NCBI GenBank assembly: GCA_023231165.1
Contig: JALNVY010000107.1
Span: 1-8,220 of the forward strand
Reading direction: 5' to 3'
Length of the DNA stretch: 8,220 nucleotides
From: Syntrophales bacterium
GTDB lineage: Bacteria > Desulfobacterota > Syntrophia > Syntrophales > UBA8958
Shown: piece after piece, positions 1-6,247 of the stretch
How the letters are laid out: each line of letters opens with the position of its first letter
How positions within the stretch are numbered: position 1 is the first letter of the stretch
Translations under genes and position numbers: made by a program
The notes under the pieces: generated by a model
The model's database searches: none
Told to the model about the DNA's origin: nothing
The model's input: the letters and a program-made list of their open reading frames with translations, nothing else

Positions 1-1229
1 CCGCCGGCAATGACAAAATGATCCTGCATATCTGTTTTGGGAAAATTGAGAGGCTCCAACACAACTGGCTTCAGCCACCGGCTCAAAAACGAGTATAATG
101 GAGCAGTAAGTCCCGAAACAAGCGGTGTAAGCATCATGGTGACAATAGTCACAGTCAGAACCAGCGAATAGAATTCTGAAGAGATGGAATGTGTTTCAAC
201 ACCCACACGACCGAGGACAAAAGAGAATTCCCCGACCTGTGAGAGCCCCAATCCCATGGCTAGGGGGACGACGTTTTTATAGTGGAATACACGACTCAAT
301 GCAGCGAAAATCAGCGCCTTCCCCAGCATAACGATCAATACTAAAAACAGAATCGTCAGCAGGTTATTCAACAAGAATTTGGGGTCAAGCAGCATCCCGA
401 TGGAGGTAAAGAACATGAGACTGAAGATGTCACGCAAGGGGATTATATCACTCAAGGCCTGATATCCGTAATCAGACTCACTCAGAAGCATGCCGGCAAC
501 AAAAGCTCCAAAGGCGAAAGAAAGACCGAACAGATATGTGCCATAGCCAATGCCCAGCCCCAAGGCTGTGATGGCGACAAGGAATAACTCTCTGGAGCCC
601 CAGTTGGCAATGAATTTCATCACAGGGGGAATGATGCGTGTTCCGAGAAAGATCATCAATATTAGGAAGATGGCCGCATTCATGGCGGCAAAAGCCAGAA
701 TCGGTAAACCGCTTTGGGGTGTGCTCAACTGAGGGAGAATGATCAACATAGGCACTATTGCCAAATCCTGAACAATAAGTACGCCGATCATGACGCGACT
801 GGACAAGGTGCCGATCATCCCCAGATTCTCCAGGGTCTTCAGAATTACCATCGTACTTGAAAGCGAGATAAGTGCCCCGAACCACAGGGAAGGCACCCAC
901 TCCCAGCCCAGCAATCTTCCGACACCAAACCCGAATGCGGTCGTAATAACTATCTGGATCGGGGTTCCGATAATGGCAATCTTGCGGACCGGCTTCAACT
1001 CCCGGATTGAAAATTCCAGTCCCAATGCGAAAAGCAGCAGGGCCACGCCGATTTCTGCAAGTTTCTCAATATTGTGGACATCAGAAACGGTCACCCCTCC
1101 TGTGTGCGGTCCCACAACCACCCCGGCGAAAATATATCCGAGGATCAAGGGCTGCTTCAGCAAATGTGCAATCAGTCCACCCAGGAGAGCAGCAGTAACA
1201 ATAATGGCTATGTCTCCGGCAATACCCAT
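1..1229 (-). CDS. CPA2/Kef-type monovalent cation:proton antiporter, 3' end outside window
   Basis: I translated this on the minus strand from ATG at 1229-1227. It stays open for 409 codons to the window edge. The protein is a chain of hydrophobic segments typical of the roughly 12-helix CPA2 exchanger fold. Recognisable landmarks are LLFALGLEFS near residues 55-65, the Ser/Thr-rich stretch SLSSTMVILKTLENLG, the ion-binding motif QDLAIVP with Asp155 in the predicted fifth core helix, and FVAGMLLSESDYGYQALSD followed by FFTSIGMLLDP. The last visible residues, DHFVIAG (403-409), begin a glycine-rich Rossmann strand, so a TrkA-N/RCK nucleotide-binding domain should follow outside the window. The family exchanges K+ or Na+ for H+ across the inner membrane and the Rossmann domain gates it. 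Which ion is moved cannot be read from sequence. An AGGAGG at 1246-1241 supports the start. It is transcribed away from the nitroreductase-like gene. A kefB/kefC/ybaL-type name would be over-precise. Confidence 0.93.
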   Translation of the reverse strand, partial: MGIAGDIAIIVTAALLGGLIAHLLKQPLILGYIFAGVVVGPHTGGVTVSDVHNIEKLAEIGVALLLFALGLEFSIRELKPVRKIAIIGTPIQIVITTAFGFGVGRLLGWEWVPSLWFGALISLSSTMVILKTLENLGMIGTLSSRVMIGVLIVQDLAIVPMLIILPQLSTPQSGLPILAFAAMNAAIFLILMIFLGTRIIPPVMKFIANWGSRELFLVAITALGLGIGYGTYLFGLSFAFGAFVAGMLLSESDYGYQALSDIIPLRDIFSLMFFTSIGMLLDPKFLLNNLLTILFLVLIVMLGKALIFAALSRVFHYKNVVPLAMGLGLSQVGEFSFVLGRVGVETHSISSEFYSLVLTVTIVTMMLTPLVSGLTAPLYSFLSRWLKPVVLEPLNFPKTDMQDHFVIAG

Positions 1230-1240
1230 AAACAGATCTA

Positions 1241-1246
1241 CCTCCT
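1241..1246 (-). promoter_or_regulatory. Shine-Dalgarno site of the antiporter gene
   Basis: The minus strand reads AGGAGG here, ten bases before the ATG at 1229. No other ATG or GTG lies in frame nearby, so this site fixes the start of the antiporter. The spacing is slightly long but normal. Confidence 0.7.
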
Positions 1247-1251
1247 GCAAT

Positions 1252-1280
1252 AATCTACAGTAGCTATTCGTATTTGTCGA
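1252..1280 (-). promoter_or_regulatory. Weak candidate sigma-70 promoter for the antiporter
   Basis: On the minus strand TCGACA (1280-1275) and TAGATT (1257-1252) are separated by exactly 17 bases, matching the consensus at 5 of 6 and 4 of 6 positions. The expected start would fall at about 1245, inside the Shine-Dalgarno site, which argues against it or implies an almost leaderless transcript. A TATATAAAT stretch further upstream (around 1285-1295) is an alternative -10 but lacks a good -35. Confidence 0.27.
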
Positions 1281-1428
1281 TCATTTATATAGGTGGTGGT
1301 GAAAGAAGACCGATGCGAGGAGTTACATGCACTGATTGCATAGAACAAGAAAACCCTTTCTACCGTATTTCTGCCCTTTCCCAAATAATGTTTGCCAGAA
1401 TGGGGCGGCTGGAGTATAGGTGAGAAAC

Positions 1429-1434
1429 AAGGAG
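1429..1434 (+). promoter_or_regulatory. Shine-Dalgarno site deciding the start of the SagB-like gene
   Basis: AAGGAG lies six bases before ATG 1441. An in-frame GTG at 1420 would add seven residues in front of the signal peptide and has no such site. The ATG is therefore the better start. The intergenic region 1230-1428 shows no strong plus-strand promoter; TTTGCC (1391-1396) with TATAGG (1415-1420) 18 bases on is the best I can offer. Confidence 0.75.
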
Positions 1435-1440
1435 AGTCTC

Positions 1441-2094
1441 ATGTACAGAAGCAGATTGTTTATCATCTCGATTTTGCTGATCCTTTTCTTTATACCCGGT
1501 TTCTTGTCAGCACAGGAACTAAAGGGCATCCAGCTTGTCAAGCCTCAGATGGACAGCGGCAGGCTCCTGATGCATGTCCTGAAAGACAGGAAATCATCCC
1601 GGGAATTCAGTAATCGCAAATTACCCATCCGGGTCCTATCCAACCTGCTCTGGAGCGCCTGCGGTGTCAACCGCCCTGATTCGGGAAAACTAACTGCCCC
1701 CTCGGCCAAGAACTGGCAGGAAGTTGACGTCTATGTGGCAACCGAAAAGGGCTTATATCTGTACAACGCTCAGAAACACCGTTTAGATCCCGTACTCGCC
1801 CAGGATATCCGTGCCCTGACCGGTTCCCAGTCCTACGTTAAAGATGCCCCTGTCAATCTCATCTACGTCGCCGATTACACACAGATGGGAACCGCCGCCA
1901 ATGATGTGAAAGACCTCTATTCCGCTGTCGATACAGGCTTTATCGGTCAGAATGTTTACCTTTATTGCGCTTCCGAAGGATTGGCGACCGTCACCCGGGG
2001 AACCATTGACCGTGTTGCTCTCGGCCAGGCGATGCATTTGAGGCCGGAACAGCGCATCATCCTGGCCCAGTCGGTGGGCTATCCGAAAAAGTAA
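1441..2094 (+). CDS. Exported nitroreductase-like protein, SagB/ThcOx type
   Basis: This is a 217-residue protein. Residues 1-24 form a clear signal peptide: MYRSR, then a long Ile/Leu/Phe core, then a likely cleavage after LSA before QE. There is no lipobox cysteine. The mature part matches the FMN-dependent nitroreductase fold of the SagB/ThcOx branch. RKSSREFS at 50-57 is the usual FMN phosphate-binding segment, LLWSACGVNR at 69-78 is typical of this branch, DTGFIGQNVYLYCASEGL at 164-181 is the long central helix, and the C-terminus ends in QSVGYPKK. Relatives oxidise azolines in peptide toxins, but many stand-alone exported homologues exist in anaerobes with no known substrate. There is no precursor peptide or cyclodehydratase here, so a toxin role is not supported. 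I infer a periplasmic flavin oxidoreductase of unknown substrate. The next gene is 85 bases downstream on the same strand. Confidence 0.85.
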   Translation: MYRSRLFIISILLILFFIPGFLSAQELKGIQLVKPQMDSGRLLMHVLKDRKSSREFSNRKLPIRVLSNLLWSACGVNRPDSGKLTAPSAKNWQEVDVYVATEKGLYLYNAQKHRLDPVLAQDIRALTGSQSYVKDAPVNLIYVADYTQMGTAANDVKDLYSAVDTGFIGQNVYLYCASEGLATVTRGTIDRVALGQAMHLRPEQRIILAQSVGYPKK

Positions 2095-2095
2095 G

Positions 2096-2144
2096 CATGG
2101 GCGCAGCATCCATTCCTCCGCCCATGATGAGCGGATGAATGGAT
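2096..2144 (+). promoter_or_regulatory. Two overlapping, mutually exclusive hairpins
   Basis: Just after the stop codon at 2094, CATGGGCG (2096-2103) can pair perfectly with CGCCCATG (2119-2126). Alternatively ATCCATTCCTCCGC (2108-2121) pairs with GCGGATGAATGGAT (2131-2144) at 13 of 14 positions around a nine-base loop. The two share 2108-2126, so only one can form at a time. The second hairpin has no following U-tract, so it is not a canonical terminator. It ends 35 bases before the preferred start of the downstream membrane-protein gene. Confidence 0.5.
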
Positions 2145-2179
2145 ATGCAACATCCGATTTGTTCTCGAGTTTAAGGGCC

Positions 2180-2545
2180 ATGCCTTATTCGCTGCTTATC
2201 GATCTTGTCATTGTCATCCATTTCCTTTTTGTCTTCTTTGTCATCTTCGGCGGGTTGCTTGTCATGCATAAAAGGTCCTGGGCATTGCTCCACATTCCTG
2301 CGGCGGTCTGGGGCGCCCTCGTGGAGTTTACCGGCTGGATCTGTCCGCTGACCCCCTTGGAGAACTGGCTCCGGTTTCAAGGCGTGGAGCCAGCATATAC
2401 CTCCGGTTTCATCGAAAGGTATGTCGTCTCGCTGATTTACCCTTCCCTTCTAACCCGTTCTCAGCAGATTGTTCTTGGTCTCGGTGTGATTATGATCAAT
2501 GGAGTGATCTATGGCCGGATAATATGGAAAAAGCGAAGGCAATGA
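2180..2545 (+). CDS. DUF2784 family integral membrane protein
   Basis: This is a 121-residue protein from ATG 2180. It carries the family's hallmark segments: LLIDLVIVIHFLFVFFVIFGGLLV (split here as one N-terminal helix, residues 5-28), the motif WALLHIPAAVWGALVEFTGW at 34-53, CPLTPLENWLR at 55-65, and GFIERYVVSLIYP at 76-88. A last hydrophobic helix at 97-114 is followed by a basic tail, IWKKRRQ. I expect about four membrane segments. Family function is unknown. The in-frame ATG at 2135 would add 15 residues not typical of the family and lies inside a hairpin arm, so I prefer 2180. Neither start has a good Shine-Dalgarno site (AAGGG at 2173-2177 is too close), so the start is uncertain. It converges with uppP, leaving 121 bases (2546-2666) in which I see no clear terminator on either strand. 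Confidence 0.85.
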   Translation: MPYSLLIDLVIVIHFLFVFFVIFGGLLVMHKRSWALLHIPAAVWGALVEFTGWICPLTPLENWLRFQGVEPAYTSGFIERYVVSLIYPSLLTRSQQIVLGLGVIMINGVIYGRIIWKKRRQ

Positions 2546-2666
2546 AGTTGCTTTGTGGTCAAATTGTCTTGACTTAGAAGTGATTCATTCCTATCCAAGG
2601 AAGCGCTTGATACGGAATTGGAATTCGACGAGTTTCCAGCCCACAACCCTTAAAATGTTCAGGTTA

Positions 2667-3434
2667 TTACAGAATCAACACCCAAACCAAGACCAGCGCG
2701 ATTCGGTAAACCCCGAAGGCGATGAACGTGTGAGTCTGAATATAGTGCAGGAGAAATTTGATACTGAGCAGGGCTACGACAAAAGAGGTTATAAATCCGA
2801 CTGCTAAAAACTGGGCCTGATCGAGGGAAAACTGGGAACCACTTTTCAGGAGATCATACACCGTGGCTGCCAGCATGGTCGGTACGGCCAGAAGGAAAGA
2901 GAATTCGACGATGACCTTCCTTTTCAGACCCAGGAGCAGGCCGCCCACGATAGTCGCCGCAGAACGGGAAACGCCGGGGATCATGGCTATCGATTGAAAG
3001 CAGCCGATGATGAGGGCCTGACGAAAAGAAATATCGCCCACATCGGCAACAGCATCTTCTTTTTCCCGATGCCACATCTCAAAGACAATCAGAAAGGCCC
3101 CCCCCAGAAAAAGGGACCAGAGGACGATTGTTGAGGAACCCAGGAGAAACTGCTTGATGAGCTTATAGAGGGTAAGCCCCATGATTCCAGTGGGAATGAA
3201 GGCAACTACCACCTTCTTCATGATATTGAAATCAATCAGGAGAGAACGCCAATAGAGGACGACAACGGAAGCAATGGCACCTACCTGGATGGCAATTTCA
3301 AAGCTTTTCAGAAAATCGGTGTGTTTGAGTCCCAGCAAGTGGGAGGTCAGAATCAGGTGTCCCGTAGAAGAAATGGGCAAAAACTCCGAGATTCCTTCGA
3401 CGATACCCAGAATGGCAGCAGTCATCAAATCCAT
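2667..3434 (-). CDS. uppP: Undecaprenyl-diphosphate phosphatase UppP (BacA)
   Basis: This 255-residue polytopic inner-membrane protein hydrolyses undecaprenyl diphosphate to the monophosphate, recycling the lipid carrier of peptidoglycan and O-antigen synthesis. Overexpression of the family gives bacitracin resistance. Both catalytic signatures are intact. EGISEFLPISSTGH at 13-26 gives the acidic pair Glu13/Glu17 and His26, and PGVSRSAAT at 153-161 gives Arg157 and flanking serines. The protein is slightly shorter than the 273-residue E. coli enzyme but spans the whole family from its N-terminal re-entrant segment to the final helix. GAAGG lies four bases before the ATG at 3434. The gene ends in tandem stop codons at 2669 and 2666. 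It is transcribed divergently from fdhE and appears to be a single-gene unit. Confidence 0.97.
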   Translation of the reverse strand: MDLMTAAILGIVEGISEFLPISSTGHLILTSHLLGLKHTDFLKSFEIAIQVGAIASVVVLYWRSLLIDFNIMKKVVVAFIPTGIMGLTLYKLIKQFLLGSSTIVLWSLFLGGAFLIVFEMWHREKEDAVADVGDISFRQALIIGCFQSIAMIPGVSRSAATIVGGLLLGLKRKVIVEFSFLLAVPTMLAATVYDLLKSGSQFSLDQAQFLAVGFITSFVVALLSIKFLLHYIQTHTFIAFGVYRIALVLVWVLIL

Positions 3435-3490
3435 GCGGCCTTCTTTCTCATTTTTTCCGCTGTGTCAATTAAATATTTATCTGGAAAGAA

Positions 3491-3519
3491 TTGCTTGAAG
3501 TTGATCATGAAACTATATA
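3491..3519 (+). promoter_or_regulatory. Candidate promoter for fdhE-nth
   Basis: TTGCTT (3491-3496) and TATATA (3514-3519) are 17 bases apart in an AT-rich stretch, predicting a start near 3526 and a leader of about 40 bases. The -35 is weak (3 of 6) but the spacing is ideal and the -10 good. The uppP promoter must also lie within the 131-base divergent region, but I see no convincing minus-strand box pair. Confidence 0.42.
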
Positions 3520-3565
3520 TACAGCAGCCACGAATAAAAATTGCTTCTGAAGGAGAAGAAATCGC

Positions 3566-4402
3566 ATGGCCAAAATGCTTAAAGATACACTTAAGACCAT
3601 TGAATCATACAAGACCCAGAGCCCCCATTATGAGGAGCTGCTCGCTATCCTGGAAGAAATTCTCATCCTCCGGGAAGAATACCGGCGTAAGATGCCGGAG
3701 AGTATCTTTCCCGTCGACGAACGTCTCATCAGCTCAAAAATGGAAGGCGGGCTGCCGCTAATTGACCTGTCTCAGGGGGATTATGATCTGACCCAACCAC
3801 AGGCCTATTTCCTCGATCTTCTCCAAATAGCTGAAAAGCGAGCCCCCGGCGAGACCAAAGAGCTGGCCGGTAAAATCAAGAGCGGCGAAGAGGATTTCAA
3901 GGAAATGCTGCTCAGTGCTTTTTACGGTGAGCAAGAGGACGAAGAAGGGGAAAGAGGAGAAGAGGACGAAACCTTCGACCTGATTGATCTATTCCTTGAA
4001 GAATGCCTCCGGCCATCGTTTGAAAAGGTTGTGTCCGGTTACGGAGACGTTGTTCTCAAGTCAAAGTGGTCGGAGGGGTACTGCCCCGTTTGCGGCAAAG
4101 AACCTAAAATCGGCAAAATAAAAGAGGAAGAGGGAACGCGCTTCCTCTTCTGCAATCAATGCGGTATCGAATGGCCCTTCCTGCGGATCAAATGTCCTTT
4201 CTGCGGCAACGAGGAACAGCAGACCCTGGCCTATTTTACCGTCGAAGATGACGAGCGGTATCGCGTGGATGTATGCAACGAATGTAAACGCTATATCAAA
4301 ATCGTAGATTTCCGGGAAACGAAAGAAGAGCCAAACCTCGACATCGAAGACATCACAACCCTGCATCTGGACATCCTGGCAACAGAAGAAGGTTACGACT
4401 GA
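3566..4402 (+). CDS. fdhE: Formate dehydrogenase accessory protein FdhE
   Basis: This is a 278-residue cytoplasmic protein of the FdhE family. The family assists assembly of molybdenum or tungsten formate dehydrogenases by binding the catalytic subunit and an iron centre. The diagnostic feature is four CxxC pairs in the C-terminal half: Cys173/176 (CPVCG), Cys196/199 (CNQCG), Cys210/213 (CPFCG) and Cys237/240 (CNEC). These form two rubredoxin-like metal sites. The N-terminal half is helical and charged. Residues 122-135 form an acidic run rich in Glu and Asp that looks like a linker insertion. An AAGGAG at 3550-3555 precedes the ATG by ten bases. No formate dehydrogenase subunit is present in the window, so its client must be encoded elsewhere. 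The nth gene begins six bases after the stop, suggesting one operon and translational coupling. Confidence 0.93.
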   Translation: MAKMLKDTLKTIESYKTQSPHYEELLAILEEILILREEYRRKMPESIFPVDERLISSKMEGGLPLIDLSQGDYDLTQPQAYFLDLLQIAEKRAPGETKELAGKIKSGEEDFKEMLLSAFYGEQEDEEGERGEEDETFDLIDLFLEECLRPSFEKVVSGYGDVVLKSKWSEGYCPVCGKEPKIGKIKEEEGTRFLFCNQCGIEWPFLRIKCPFCGNEEQQTLAYFTVEDDERYRVDVCNECKRYIKIVDFRETKEEPNLDIEDITTLHLDILATEEGYD

Positions 4403-4408
4403 TAAACT

Positions 4409-5065
4409 TTGAAAAATAACGATATAGGAGAGGTCATTCGTCTCTTGCAGGCGAACATATTGGACGACGACCTCCCCATTGTTTCCCAGTTAGCCGCAGG
4501 AAATTACGATCCTTACGCCCTGCTCGTCTCTACGCTTCTCAGCCTGCGCACCAAGGATGAAGTCACTGCCGTCGCAACGGAGCGCCTGCTGAACCTGGCC
4601 CGCAGCCCGCATAATATGCTGGAGTTGCCCGAAGAGACGATCATAAAGGCCATCTATCCCGTCGGTTTCTATCGTAACAAGGCACGGACCATCAGGGAAA
4701 TCAGCCGTACCCTGCTTGAAAAATACCAGGGCTTGGTGCCCGATACCATCGAAGAGCTCCTGAAGCTCAAGGGCGTCGGCAGGAAAACAGCCAATCTGGT
4801 TATTTCTCTGGGATTCGACAAGGATGGCATTTGTGTGGATACCCATGTGCACCGGATCTCGAATCGTCTGGGGTATGTGACGACGAAAACCCCCGAGAAA
4901 ACGGAAGCTGTGCTCCGGGAAAAACTCCCGAAAAGGTTCTGGAAAATATATAATACCCTGATGGTGGCCTTCGGCCAGAAGATATGCCGACCTATTTCAC
5001 CGCGGTGCAGTTCCTGCCCTGTCCACAGGTTCTGTGACCGGGCAGGTGTGACAAAGAGTCGTTAA
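4409..5065 (+). CDS. nth: Endonuclease III, DNA glycosylase/AP lyase
   Basis: This 218-residue base-excision repair enzyme removes oxidised pyrimidines and cuts the abasic site by beta-elimination. It carries the helix-hairpin-helix LKGVGRKTA (120-128) with catalytic Lys126, the catalytic Asp144 in VDTHVHR, and the [4Fe-4S] ligands Cys193, Cys200, Cys203 and Cys209 in exact C-x6-C-x2-C-x5-C spacing. Where E. coli has LLSAQATD, this protein reads LLSLRTKD (43-50), closer to the TKD form of eukaryotic and archaeal NTH1-type enzymes. The start is TTG at 4409: an in-frame TAA lies just two codons upstream, and the first helix of the fold follows directly. Its own Shine-Dalgarno site is poor (AAGAAGG ends 16 bases upstream), so it probably depends on re-initiation after fdhE. 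Function is certain; the exact start is less so. Confidence 0.95.
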   Translation: MKNNDIGEVIRLLQANILDDDLPIVSQLAAGNYDPYALLVSTLLSLRTKDEVTAVATERLLNLARSPHNMLELPEETIIKAIYPVGFYRNKARTIREISRTLLEKYQGLVPDTIEELLKLKGVGRKTANLVISLGFDKDGICVDTHVHRISNRLGYVTTKTPEKTEAVLREKLPKRFWKIYNTLMVAFGQKICRPISPRCSSCPVHRFCDRAGVTKSR

Positions 5066-5078
5066 GGAACTGTCACCA

Positions 5079-5121
5079 CCCTCAGGGTTTGTCGCAAAAT
5101 AAGTGTGACAAACCCTGAGGG
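5079..5121. repeat. Long inverted repeat / hairpin downstream of nth
   Basis: CCCTCAGGGTTTGTC (5079-5093) is exactly complementary to GACAAACCCTGAGGG (5107-5121). In RNA the stem extends three more pairs inward (G·U, C-G, A-U), giving 18 pairs around a seven-base loop, AAATAAG. There is no U-tract on either side, so it is not a textbook intrinsic terminator, though it may end the fdhE-nth transcript or protect its 3' end. It sits ten bases before the -35 box of the gap promoter. The arm includes CCCTCAGGG, itself palindromic around one base, and GTGTGACAAA occurs twice (5046-5055 and 5103-5112). A REP-like or other dispersed palindrome is a good alternative. Confidence 0.8.
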
Positions 5122-5130
5122 AAATTCGAG

Positions 5131-5159
5131 TTGACTAAATCCCATTATGCAGCTATAGA
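5131..5159 (+). promoter_or_regulatory. Sigma-70-type promoter of gap-tpiA-secG
   Basis: TTGACT (5131-5136) and TATAGA (5154-5159) are separated by exactly 17 bases, matching consensus at 5 of 6 and 4 of 6 positions. Transcription should begin near 5166, leaving a leader of about 60 bases before the gap start codon. This is the best promoter in the window. Confidence 0.7.
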
Positions 5160-5189
5160 GGCCCCGGCCTGTCGAAGCTTGAAAACTAT

Positions 5190-5204
5190 GCCATTGCGAA
5201 TGGC
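5190..5204 (+). promoter_or_regulatory. Small hairpin in the gap leader
   Basis: GCCATT (5190-5195) pairs perfectly with AATGGC (5199-5204) around a GCG triloop. It lies ten bases upstream of the gap Shine-Dalgarno site (GGGAGGA, 5214-5220). It may stabilise the 5' end of the message; a regulatory role is only a guess. Confidence 0.4.
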
Positions 5205-5225
5205 TGAATATACGGGAGGACTATT

Positions 5226-6233
5226 ATGGGCATTAAAGTCGCGATCAATGGTTTCGGGAGAGTAGGTCGTTATCTGGTCAGGGCCTGTTACGGTCGTAAC
5301 GATATTGATATCGTCGCCATCAATTCCAGGGCAAAACCGGAAATCCTCTCTCACCTGCTGAAATACGACTCCGTTCACGGAATTTTTACAGCGAAAATCA
5401 CTACCGAAGATAATTATCTCATCATCGATGGCAAGAAAATCCTCATCACTCAGGTCACATCCACCCTGTCGGAGCTTCCCTGGGCAAGGATGGGCGTCGA
5501 TATCGTCCTTGAATCAACGGGTAATTTCCGGAAGAAGGATGATGTGACCGGGCATTTAGCGGCGGGAGCGAAAAAAATCATCATCGCCGCCCCGGGAAAG
5601 GGCATTGACGGGACCTTTGTCATGGGCGTTAATGAGCACACCTACGACAACAAGAAGCATCACATCATCTCCAATGCTTCATGCACAACCAACTGTCTGG
5701 CCCCGATCGTCAAGGTTCTCCACGACGAATTCACCGTCGTCCGGGCCTTTATGACCACCGTACATGCCTATACCATGGATCAGCGTCTCCTCGACGGATC
5801 CCACAAGGATCTCCGCAGGGGGAGGGCGGCGGCCCTCTCTATCGTCCCCACATCCACCGGAGCAGCCAGAGCGGTTACTGAGGTTATTCCTGAACTGAAA
5901 GGGAAAATGGATGGCATTTCGTTACGCGTTCCCACCCCCAATGTGTCCATTGTCGATCTGGCCGCCGAGTTAAATAAGAATGTGACCATTGCCGATGTAA
6001 ACGGCGCCCTGAAGACAGCATCGGAAGGAAAGATGAAAAACATCCTGGCCTATTGCGAAGAAGAGCTCGTATCCGTCGATTTCACCAGCAGCCCCTATTC
6101 TTCCATAGTAGATGCGCCCCTGACAAACGTCCTCGACGGTAATTTCGTCAAGGTCTTTGCATGGTACGACAACGAAAGCGGTTATGCCTGCCGGATGCGG
6201 GATCTGGCCCTCTATATCGGTAAACAACTGTAG
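5226..6233 (+). CDS. gap: Glyceraldehyde-3-phosphate dehydrogenase, type I, NADP-type cofactor residues
   Basis: This 335-residue cytoplasmic enzyme interconverts glyceraldehyde 3-phosphate and 1,3-bisphosphoglycerate in glycolysis and gluconeogenesis. The Rossmann motif INGFGRVGR is at 7-15. SCTTNC at 152-157 holds catalytic Cys153, with partner His180, and WYDNESGY at 313-320 is the conserved C-terminal motif. Three positions that set coenzyme choice are unusual. The Asp that follows Asn in strictly NAD-dependent enzymes is Ser34 (INSRAKPEI, with Arg next). The Leu-Pro before HKD is Gly191-Ser192. The surrounding stretch closely resembles the chloroplast/cyanobacterial class. I infer use of NADP(H) or both cofactors. 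GGGAGGA at 5214-5220 gives a strong ribosome site. tpiA follows after 14 bases; no pgk intervenes. Confidence 0.98.
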   Translation: MGIKVAINGFGRVGRYLVRACYGRNDIDIVAINSRAKPEILSHLLKYDSVHGIFTAKITTEDNYLIIDGKKILITQVTSTLSELPWARMGVDIVLESTGNFRKKDDVTGHLAAGAKKIIIAAPGKGIDGTFVMGVNEHTYDNKKHHIISNASCTTNCLAPIVKVLHDEFTVVRAFMTTVHAYTMDQRLLDGSHKDLRRGRAAALSIVPTSTGAARAVTEVIPELKGKMDGISLRVPTPNVSIVDLAAELNKNVTIADVNGALKTASEGKMKNILAYCEEELVSVDFTSSPYSSIVDAPLTNVLDGNFVKVFAWYDNESGYACRMRDLALYIGKQL

Positions 6234-6247
6234 GATAAAAAAGCAGG

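Noticed and set aside
478..1263. Long open frames on both strands (478-900 minus, 790-1263 plus) within the antiporter
   Set aside because: They are out-of-frame or antisense to a continuous, recognisable antiporter reading frame and their translations lack family features.
1327..1341. Dyad ATGCA-N5-TGCAT between the antiporter and SagB-like genes as a possible operator
   Set aside because: Five-base arms are easily found by chance and there is no regulator gene or clear promoter beside it.
1420..1440. GTG start at 1420 for the SagB-like gene
   Set aside because: The signal peptide begins naturally at ATG 1441, which has AAGGAG six bases upstream; the GTG has no ribosome site.
2553..2807. 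Plus-strand open frame of 84 codons overlapping the 3' end of uppP
   Set aside because: It is largely antisense to uppP, has no ribosome site, and its composition is not protein-like.
3425..3451. Eight-codon minus-strand frame overlapping the uppP start (possible leader peptide)
   Set aside because: There is no ribosome site in front of its ATG and the codons coincide with the uppP Shine-Dalgarno region; most likely chance.
3321..3761. Plus-strand open frame of 146 codons across the uppP-fdhE divergent region
   Set aside because: It is antisense to uppP and then out of frame with fdhE, both of which are certain genes.
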